From Candidatus Omnitrophota bacterium (GTDB lineage Bacteria > Omnitrophota > Gorgyraeia > Gygaellales > Profunditerraquicolaceae), in contig JAUYEC010000078.1 in assembly GCA_030691585.1 (NCBI GenBank), forward strand, positions 1-5,893: a DNA stretch of 5,893 nt, in the 5' to 3' direction. Positions within the stretch are counted from its first letter, which is position 1; each line of letters begins with the position of its first letter. Below are positions 1 to 4,778 of the stretch, piece after piece. A program made the position numbers and the translations under genes. The notes under the pieces are model-generated. The model was not told where the DNA came from. It saw only the letters and a program-made list of their open reading frames with translations, and ran no database searches.

Positions 1-14
1 AAACCCGCCCCTAC
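1..14. repeat. Truncated copy of the GTAGGG...CCCTAC palindromic repeat
   Basis: The first 14 bases are identical to the right arm (285-298) of the complete palindrome at 270-298. The matching left arm would lie just upstream of the window. It stands 20 nt before another palindrome of the same class at 35-63, so the two form a closely spaced pair, as REP-like elements often do. The identity of the arm is seen directly; that the missing half completes a 29-nt palindrome is inferred. Confidence 0.6.
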
Positions 15-34
15 AGTGGATGCCGAAAGATTTC

Positions 35-63
35 GTAGGGACAGCATATTATGCTGTCCCTAC
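35..63. repeat. 29-nt perfect palindrome (REP-like), interior variant 2
   Basis: The left arm GTAGGGACAGCATA (35-48) and right arm TATGCTGTCCCTAC (50-63) are exact reverse complements around one central T at 49. Total length, arm length and the six terminal bases on each side equal those of the palindrome at 270-298, but the eight inner arm bases differ. This looks like a family of short palindromic intergenic elements of REP type. No transposase gene is visible in the window, so mobilisation cannot be judged. Confidence 0.8.
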
Positions 64-70
64 AATTTTT
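35..70 (+). terminator. Possible intrinsic terminator of an upstream + strand gene
   Basis: The 14-bp stem of the palindrome at 35-63 is followed by AATTTTT (64-70), so a + strand transcript entering from the left would form a stable hairpin followed by a short U-run. The two A residues between stem and T-run and the brevity of the run weaken the call. No comparable T-run is present for the - strand. Any gene it would serve lies outside the window. Confidence 0.4.
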
Positions 71-105
71 CCCCGCCATTTACGTAACCATCTCCTATAG
101 TAATA

Positions 106-199
106 TAAGTAAGTCTATTATACTCCGTTATACTCTATCGCACTTGCCGTAACCTAATTTTTCCGACGAGCCGTGATGATATAAGTAAGTTTAAGTAAG
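106..199. repeat. Short direct repeats with 10-bp phasing
   Basis: TTATACTC occurs at 118-125 and again at 128-135, exactly 10 bp apart. TAAGTAAG occurs at 106-113, 182-189 and 192-199, the last two again exactly 10 bp apart, and the first two lie within a shared 12-mer ATATAAGTAAGT (103-114 and 179-190). Spacing of one helical turn is typical of protein-binding sites, and the pair at 182-199 lies just upstream of the candidate -35 element. The binding function is inferred; the sequence is AT-rich, so chance repeats are possible. Confidence 0.4.
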
Positions 200-206
200 A
201 ATACAT

Positions 207-245
207 AAAAAAACACTTGACAAACATAAGGAATTATGTTTTATT
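207..245 (+). promoter_or_regulatory. Candidate sigma-70 promoter of the pilus operon
   Basis: A perfect consensus -35 hexamer TTGACA lies at 217-222. A spacer of 17 nt leads to TTTATT at 240-245, a weak -10 with four of six consensus bases. A run of seven A residues at 207-213 directly upstream could act as an UP element. Transcription would start near 252, giving a leader of about 70 nt before the HTH gene at 324. An alternative -10 (TACACT, 249-254) is spaced too far from TTGACA. The -35 is strong and the -10 is the doubtful part. Confidence 0.5.
222..241. promoter_or_regulatory. Inverted repeat between -35 and -10: candidate operator
   Basis: AAACATAA (222-229) and TTATGTTT (234-241) are perfect 8-bp inverted arms around GGAA. 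The site overlaps the last base of the -35 and the start of the predicted -10, so a bound dimer would block RNA polymerase. A dimeric repressor is the simplest reading. The small HTH protein encoded directly downstream is one candidate ligand, but nothing in the sequence proves that it binds here. Confidence 0.45.
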
Positions 246-269
246 GGATACACTTTAAATGTCGCCAAT

Positions 270-298
270 GTAGGGGCGGGTTTAAAACCCGCCCCTAC
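270..298. repeat. 29-nt perfect palindrome (REP-like), interior variant 1
   Basis: The left arm GTAGGGGCGGGTTT (270-283) is the exact reverse complement of AAACCCGCCCCTAC (285-298), with one central A at 284. The right arm recurs at 1-14. It lies between the candidate promoter and the HTH gene, so the mRNA leader would carry a GC-rich hairpin ending 15 nt before the ribosome binding site. No T-run follows on either strand, so it is not a normal intrinsic terminator. Confidence 0.85.
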
Positions 299-313
299 GG
301 AAATGATTACTGC

Positions 314-317
314 AGGA
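314..317 (+). promoter_or_regulatory. Ribosome binding site choosing the ATG at 324
   Basis: AGGA at 314-317 sits six nucleotides before the ATG at 324. The alternative in-frame ATG at 303 has only GGAA immediately adjacent to it and lies five bases from the palindrome, so 324 is preferred. Confidence 0.6.
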
Positions 318-323
318 TGGCCT

Positions 324-512
324 ATGGCAAAACTTATTGATATTGATGAACTGGCGGATTACCTGAAATTAAAAAGGCAGACGATATATAACTGGCTGCA
401 TGAGCGCAAGATATCCGGGATCAAAGTGGGAGGGGTTTGGAGGTTTGACCGGAAAGAAATAGATGAATGGCTCAAGAGCAGAAGGCGCCTGATCAAGGAC
501 CCAAACAATTAG
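324..512 (+). CDS. Small excisionase-family helix-turn-helix DNA-binding protein
   Basis: This 62-residue protein is almost entirely one winged HTH domain of the excisionase/MerR-like type (HTH_17 class). The order is a first helix with a domain opening IDIDELADYLKLKRQTIY (residues 5-22; the QTIYNWL stretch is the recognition helix), a wing around KISGIKVGGVWRF (residues 29-41), and a last helix DRKEIDEWLKSRR. The typical motif of a bulky residue after the wing followed by R(F)xxxxIDxWL is present. The start at 324 is chosen over 303 because of the AGGA site. The gene is 18 nt upstream of the PilM-PilN gene and is probably co-transcribed with it. Proteins of this family act either as recombination directionality factors or as small transcription regulators. 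With no integrase or attachment site in view, a regulatory role in pilus expression is inferred. Its target is unknown; the inverted repeat at 222-241 is a candidate. Confidence 0.8.
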   Translation: MAKLIDIDELADYLKLKRQTIYNWLHERKISGIKVGGVWRFDRKEIDEWLKSRRRLIKDPNN

Positions 513-530
513 CTCTACAAGAAAGGCGAT

Positions 531-2093
531 ATGAGTTCACTAGGTATTTATTTCGGCCCCAAAATTATCAGCCTGGTTGAGACGCAGGGTAAGAAGCTCC
601 TTAAGAGTGTTCAGATCCCCGTGCCTGCCGCGGGAATTGACCCGGAAGGTAAAGTTTCTCCGGAGGCAAAGCTGATACAGCTGGTTGCTCTTTTCAAGGA
701 TGAGTTTAGAAAGAACAAGATCGAGCCCAGCGAGGCAATGCTTTCTCTGTCCGGGAAAGAGCTGATCATCCGCGCTTTTGAGATGCCCATGCTGCCGCGC
801 TCCGAGTTAAGGAGCGCCATAAATTTTGAGGTCAAGAAATACATACCTTTTAAAGTTGAAGATATGGTTTCGGATTACCAGGTAGAGTTTAATAAGGACA
901 GCCACGTCAACCTGGTTTTATTCGTCGGGATCAAGAAAGAGAGCCTGGATAAGTATATAGCATTGCTCCGCCAGTTAAATATCAAGATCAGCACGATAGA
1001 ATACGCGGCCTTTAGCGTCCTGAGATGCCTTAAATTAGCGGGCCTGGGAGACAGAGGGATCATTGCCGTGGCCAACGCCGACCTGCAAGGTGAAGACGAA
1101 GCCAATTTCACCGTGTTAAAGAACGGTTTTCCGCTCTTTAGCCGTGATTTTCTCTTGACTCAGGCGCAGGAGGAGCTGGCCCAGGGAAAAGAACCGGCTG
1201 CTCCCGGCATGGCCCTTGAAAAATTAAAGACCGAGATCCGCGTGTCCCTGGATTATTATATGCGGAAATTTTCCGAAGCCAGGATCCAGCAGATGTATTT
1301 TGTCTGTAACCCGGAAAATCGCGCCGAAATAGAAGCGTTTATTAAAGAGATGGGGCTGGCCATTAAGTTTGTGGATACCGGTAAATTTTTCGGAAAGGCC
1401 GTACCTTTTAGCCTGTATCCCGTAAAAAGTTATGGCGCTTCCCTTGCAAAGGCGATCAGGGGCCATTTAAAGATAGATATCCTCGGTAAGAGGCTCCAGG
1501 TTGAGCGTCCCGGGGGGGCGGCCGGCGAAATAGACATCCAGCAGCAGCTGGCTGCTTTGGTATCGGGATTGAACATAGATTTCCGGGTAATTGTTTTAGG
1601 GATCGTTATATGTGCTGCTACTTTTACACTGGGGGCATTCAGGGTCGCGTCTTTTCAGAGGGCGTTGGATGAGGTGGTGCGAGCTCGGCCCCAGCTTGCG
1701 GCACTCCCGGCTGACCCTACCGAAGAAGACTTGCAGAGCCTTGACACAGAGTATAAGAAAAAGAACAGGGTGCTTAATGAAGTAATAAATAAGCAGTTCT
1801 ACTTGACTAAGGCGCTTGATATCATTCCCCGCCTTATGTCCAAAGGTTTATGGTTGGATGACCTCTATTTCGTCAAAAATGAAGGCAGAGTTGAATTGGC
1901 CCTCAAGGGCAAGGCCTATACCGGCGATAACGATAAGGACCTGAGCCTGGTGAACGAGCTGGTTACAAATTTAAAAAAGGACCCGGATTTCTCTAAAATA
2001 TTTAAAGAGATAAATATTGAATCGGCAACCCAGGGCAGGCAGGCCGAAGTTGCCGTGCTTAATTGGACCGTCGCCTGCCGGGGATCCGGATAA
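531..2093 (+). CDS. Fused PilM-PilN type IV pilus assembly protein
   Basis: The 520-residue product joins two proteins that are normally separate. Residues about 3-318 have the layout of PilM, the cytoplasmic actin-like ring protein: a GxxxG opening at 5-9, the PilM hallmark around residues 91-118 (SELRSAINFEVKKYIPF, then DYQV), a 'GFPLFSRD' strand at 199-206, and EIRVSLDYYM at 235-244. Residues about 351-370 form one membrane segment (VIVLGIVICAATFTLGAF), followed by a charged helical stretch and a PilN-like periplasmic domain (about 426-517). Separate PilM is about 350 residues and PilN about 180-200, so the total length fits a fusion. The nucleotide-contacting motifs of PilM look degenerate (Tyr at 7 where Asp is usual, no DxG near 178, no GGG near 258). 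The fusion would tether the cytoplasmic ring to the inner-membrane PilO complex and thus to the motor ATPase. A weak AAAGG lies 4 nt before the ATG. MSHA-type MshI is an alternative name. The reading frame is intact. Confidence 0.85.
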   Translation: MSSLGIYFGPKIISLVETQGKKLLKSVQIPVPAAGIDPEGKVSPEAKLIQLVALFKDEFRKNKIEPSEAMLSLSGKELIIRAFEMPMLPRSELRSAINFEVKKYIPFKVEDMVSDYQVEFNKDSHVNLVLFVGIKKESLDKYIALLRQLNIKISTIEYAAFSVLRCLKLAGLGDRGIIAVANADLQGEDEANFTVLKNGFPLFSRDFLLTQAQEELAQGKEPAAPGMALEKLKTEIRVSLDYYMRKFSEARIQQMYFVCNPENRAEIEAFIKEMGLAIKFVDTGKFFGKAVPFSLYPVKSYGASLAKAIRGHLKIDILGKRLQVERPGGAAGEIDIQQQLAALVSGLNIDFRVIVLGIVICAATFTLGAFRVASFQRALDEVVRARPQLAALPADPTEEDLQSLDTEYKKKNRVLNEVINKQFYLTKALDIIPRLMSKGLWLDDLYFVKNEGRVELALKGKAYTGDNDKDLSLVNELVTNLKKDPDFSKIFKEINIESATQGRQAEVAVLNWTVACRGSG

Positions 2094-2097
2094 GACT

Positions 2098-2646
2098 ATG
2101 GATAGCAAAAATATCGATATCAAAGCAATTTCTGAAATCATTTCCAGGTACAAGAACGCCATCATCAATATCCTGGTGATCGTGGCGGCCCTGTTTATTT
2201 CTTACAAGATATATGAAGGCCAGCAAAACAGCATAGAGGTTATAAACAACAAGAAAGGCGTGGAGCTGCAGAAGAATACGATCATCGCCGAGATCAGCCG
2301 CTCGGATAAGAAATTCACCGGATACAAGCAATACCTGGACAAGAAAGATGCTTCGTCGGTCATCGGGACCATCGGCACTCTGGCGGCGGATTCAGCGGTC
2401 GAGATCAACTCCATCAGGCCCGGTTCCGAGGAGAATCTGCCCGTATATATGAAATATCCGGTTTCCGTGGGCTTAAGGGTGCGCGATTACCATACCCTGG
2501 GCAAATTTATCGCTAAAATAGAAAGCCATCCCGATGTTTATATCGTCAAATCGCTTTCCATAAAGCCGGCAGGCAAAGGCTTCGATGATGATAAATCAAA
2601 GGTCAGCGCTGACTTGGAAATTTACACTATTTTCGTGAAAAAATAA
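2098..2646 (+). CDS. pilO: PilO-like type IV pilus inner-membrane protein
   Basis: The 182-residue product has a short cytoplasmic tail, a single membrane segment at about residues 21-37 (AIINILVIVAALFISYK), a polar helical stretch with likely coiled-coil character (about 40-75), and a periplasmic alpha/beta domain (about 85-180). The string YPVSVGLRVRDYHTLGKF (residues 110-127) followed by an IESHP.V.V..LSI pattern is typical of PilO, which dimerises with PilN through such ferredoxin-like folds. It would pair with the PilN half of the upstream fusion and carry PilP in the periplasm. The ATG at 2098 follows the pilM-N stop by 4 nt, with GGA at 2088-2090 as a weak Shine-Dalgarno. A longer frame opening at 2017 would add 27 polar residues that overlap the upstream gene and is rejected. 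MshJ of MSHA-type loci is an alternative name. Confidence 0.78.
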   Translation: MDSKNIDIKAISEIISRYKNAIINILVIVAALFISYKIYEGQQNSIEVINNKKGVELQKNTIIAEISRSDKKFTGYKQYLDKKDASSVIGTIGTLAADSAVEINSIRPGSEENLPVYMKYPVSVGLRVRDYHTLGKFIAKIESHPDVYIVKSLSIKPAGKGFDDDKSKVSADLEIYTIFVKK

Positions 2647-2648
2647 AT

Positions 2649-3143
2649 ATGGCCGATCAAGCCGTTAAAATAGCGGCATTAACAGCATTTCTGTTCTTTA
2701 GCCTTGTTTCAGGCGCCGGCAAGCCGTCTTTTGCCCAAATGACCAAAGCAGAACAGGTGAGTAATTTGATTGAGGCAGGCAGTGTGGACAGGAAACAGGC
2801 TGCCCCGCCGGAGTTGATATCAAGGCCCGTGCTTGAGTACCAGTCCGAAGGATTGAGAGACCCTTTTTTAGATTACTTGCCGGAGAAACAGGAGGCGCCG
2901 GCCCAGCAGGAGGTCAAAGAGGATTTTGCCAATAAACTTAAGACCTTGGAAGTGCAGGGTATAATCTGGGGTTCTGGCATGCCCCAGGCAATTGTAAACA
3001 ATCAAGTTATTAGAGCCGGTGATATGTTTGAGGGCGCCCGCGTCATCAGTATTGAGAAAAGCGGAATAAACTTGATGATGGACGATAAAGAGTATAAATT
3101 AGGGCCGCCATCGGCAAGTGGAGTTTCAACGGAAAAATACTAA
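2649..3143 (+). CDS. pilP: PilP-like periplasmic pilus assembly protein
   Basis: The 164-residue product opens with a signal sequence (residues 1-29, hydrophobic core about 8-22, likely cleavage after SFA at 29). A flexible, Pro/Glu/Gln-rich linker follows (about 30-95), carrying the RDPF signature of PilP at 70-73. The C-terminal part (about 97-151) is the small beta domain seen in PilP and the GspC HR region: LEVQGIIWG, then AIVNNQVIRAGD and a DGxEYKL-like end (DDKEYKL). PilP bridges the PilN-PilO dimer and the N0/N1 domains of the secretin. Its place between pilO and the secretin gene agrees with that. Unlike proteobacterial PilP, no lipobox cysteine is present; there is no Cys in the protein at all. 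The ATG is 2 nt past the pilO stop without a Shine-Dalgarno, so coupling is likely. MshK is an alternative name. Confidence 0.72.
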   Translation: MADQAVKIAALTAFLFFSLVSGAGKPSFAQMTKAEQVSNLIEAGSVDRKQAAPPELISRPVLEYQSEGLRDPFLDYLPEKQEAPAQQEVKEDFANKLKTLEVQGIIWGSGMPQAIVNNQVIRAGDMFEGARVISIEKSGINLMMDDKEYKLGPPSASGVSTEKY

Positions 3144-3191
3144 GCAGGCAGTTGTTGGGCTTATTTATCCAGGCCGGTTTCTTAATATAGC

Positions 3192-3198
3192 AGGAGGT
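3192..3198 (+). promoter_or_regulatory. Strong Shine-Dalgarno of the secretin gene
   Basis: AGGAGGT lies five nucleotides before the ATG at 3204 and is the best ribosome binding site in the window. It follows the only long gap inside the operon (60 nt). It suggests independent, efficient translation of the secretin, which is needed in many copies per channel. Confidence 0.75.
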
Positions 3199-3203
3199 CC
3201 ATT

Positions 3204-4775
3204 ATGAAAAAAAATTTCCCCGTAGCGGTATTTATTTTTGTCATGTCAATCTGCCTTAATTTAGCGGAACTGACCGCGGATTTTCAGGCTCCTTTCCCCA
3301 ATGAGGCTGAGCCTGAGGTCTCCATGGATTTTCAGAATGCCGGCCTCAATGACATTATGAAGGTGTTCTCCATGCAGTCCGGGCTTAATTTTGTGGCATC
3401 GGAAGCGGTCCAGGACAGGAAGATCACCCTTTATATGGATAAGGTGCCGCTGGCGCAGGCAATGGACAAAATATTCAAGGCCAACAATCTTTCTTATGAA
3501 TTGGATAAAGGCTCAAACATATTCATCGTTAAAGACTGGGGAAAGGTCGGAATAGAGACGGTAACCCGGGTTTTCTATCTTAAACATGCTACGGTTGAAA
3601 GCGGAAAATTGAGGACTGAAATAGATACCGAGATGGTAGATAGCAGTTTAAACGGATCGTCCAGCACGTCCGGAACAGGCTCGAGTTCATCTTCAAGCTC
3701 AACCACCAGCAGCGGCGAAACGGAGGCTTCGGGCATTACCAAGGCAGTGAAAAAACTGCTTTCGTATGTCGGCTCGGTGATCGAAGATTTCCGCACCAAC
3801 AGCCTGATCGTAACAGATACGCCGGGGCGCATGGAAGTCATCGTTAAGGTTATCGAATCGCTGGACATCGCAGTGCCCCAGGTGATGCTGGAAGTTGAGA
3901 TGTTAGACGTCAGCAAGAACCTGGTAGATAAGCTGGGTATGGACTGGAGCTCTGCCGGCGCGTTTTCCATGCAGGTGATCAGCGCCGCGCGTATGACCAG
4001 TTTTCCCATGGGCGGCAGTGGTTTGGCCGGTAAGATCGTAAGTAAAGTTACCAATGCTGCTATAGTCGGCGGCACAAGTGCCAAATACAATGCCGGCGAA
4101 ATTAATTTCCCCAACAACCTGAAATGGGTCTTTAATTACCTGAGGACGCAGTCCGATACCCGCATCCTGGCCAGGCCCCGTGTTCTGACATTAAATAATG
4201 AGACTGCCGAGATCATGATCGCGACCCAGGAAGCCATAGGAACCATACAACAGCAATCCAGCGGCGGATCCCTGACCACCCAGACCACCGCGGCGGAAAG
4301 AGTCGAGACCGGCGTGCGCCTGCGGGTGACACCCCAGATCAATGTTGAGAATTCCGATATCACGATGTTTATTTATCCCAGGGTCCGGGATGCCACCACC
4401 AGCACCTTTAACACTTCATACAAGGATCCGGAAGAACGTTCCACTAAGACATCCGTGCGTATTAAAGACGGCGATACCGTGATCATCGGCGGATTGATCC
4501 GCCGCGACCGGTCCGAGACCATATACAGGGTCCCGTATCTAAGCAAGATTCCGGTTTTAGGAAAAGTATTCTTTGAGTACCGCTACAAAGACAGGGACCG
4601 GGACCGCGAACTGCTGGTTTTTATAACGCCGCATATCATAAAAGATACAAGCATTATGCTTGCCCAGAAAAGAAAAGTGGTCCTACCGGAAAGAGAACAG
4701 GGCGCTTCTTCGGGCAATAACCGCGAAGCACTTTTGAATTCCGCATTAAGGAATTTTGAAAAAAAGAATAAATAA
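3204..4775 (+). CDS. pilQ: Outer-membrane secretin of the type IV pilus (PilQ/MshL-like)
   Basis: The 523-residue product begins with a signal peptide (residues 1-25, hydrophobic part 5-20, probable cleavage after LTA). An N0/STN domain covers about 38-112 (VSMDFQNAGLNDIMKVFSMQ onward). An N1 secretin_N domain covers about 119-223 and is interrupted by a Ser/Thr/Gly-rich stretch at 147-177. The secretin core covers about 225-490 with its usual marks: PQVMLEVEMLDV (225-236), LARPRVLTLNNETAEI (332-347), VRLRVTPQI (381-389), DTVIIGGLIRRD (434-445), VPYLSKIPVLGKVF (453-466) and ELLVFITPHII (479-489). A charged tail of about 33 residues ends the protein. It is shorter than proteobacterial PilQ and lacks the AMIN peptidoglycan-binding domains found there. 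It forms the ring-shaped channel through which the pilus leaves. GspD of type II secretion is less likely, given the PilM-N-O-P neighbours. Confidence 0.9.
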   Translation: MKKNFPVAVFIFVMSICLNLAELTADFQAPFPNEAEPEVSMDFQNAGLNDIMKVFSMQSGLNFVASEAVQDRKITLYMDKVPLAQAMDKIFKANNLSYELDKGSNIFIVKDWGKVGIETVTRVFYLKHATVESGKLRTEIDTEMVDSSLNGSSSTSGTGSSSSSSSTTSSGETEASGITKAVKKLLSYVGSVIEDFRTNSLIVTDTPGRMEVIVKVIESLDIAVPQVMLEVEMLDVSKNLVDKLGMDWSSAGAFSMQVISAARMTSFPMGGSGLAGKIVSKVTNAAIVGGTSAKYNAGEINFPNNLKWVFNYLRTQSDTRILARPRVLTLNNETAEIMIATQEAIGTIQQQSSGGSLTTQTTAAERVETGVRLRVTPQINVENSDITMFIYPRVRDATTSTFNTSYKDPEERSTKTSVRIKDGDTVIIGGLIRRDRSETIYRVPYLSKIPVLGKVFFEYRYKDRDRDRELLVFITPHIIKDTSIMLAQKRKVVLPEREQGASSGNNREALLNSALRNFEKKNK

Positions 4776-4778
4776 ATA

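Larger units (their letters stand above)
64..269. other. AT-rich non-coding upstream region of the pilus operon
   Basis: No open reading frame of useful length with a plausible ribosome binding site was found here on either strand, and no tRNA or other RNA gene was recognised. The stretch is richer in A and T than the genes downstream. It contains short direct repeats spaced 10 bp apart (TTATACTC, TAAGTAAG), an A-tract at 207-213 and a candidate promoter with an internal inverted repeat. It is best read as the regulatory region of the operon that starts at 324. Confidence 0.6.

Noticed and set aside
270..298. Palindrome as an intrinsic terminator
   Set aside because: No T-run follows on either strand, and it lies between a good -35 element and the gene that would be expressed.
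1..298. CRISPR array or a MITE bounded by the palindromes
   Set aside because: The units are too few, unequally spaced (20 and 206 nt) and are palindromes rather than regular repeats with spacers. The flanks show no target-site duplication.
303..323. Upstream in-frame ATG for the HTH gene
   Set aside because: It adds MITAGWP, which is not part of the HTH domain, and has no properly spaced ribosome binding site. AGGA at 314-317 serves the ATG at 324.
324..512. True phage excisionase marking an integrated element
   Set aside because: No integrase, attachment site, tRNA edge or phage gene is visible, and the gene is spaced like the first cistron of the pilus operon.
2017..2097. Longer start for the PilO-like gene
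   Set aside because: It would add 27 polar, Pro/Gly-rich residues that overlap the conserved end of the PilM-PilN gene. The ATG at 2098, just after that gene's stop, gives a normal PilO N-terminus.
3575..4117. Reverse-strand open frame of 180 codons
   Set aside because: It lies wholly antisense to the well-conserved secretin; its translation has no recognisable domain and is rich in residues expected from the complementary codons.
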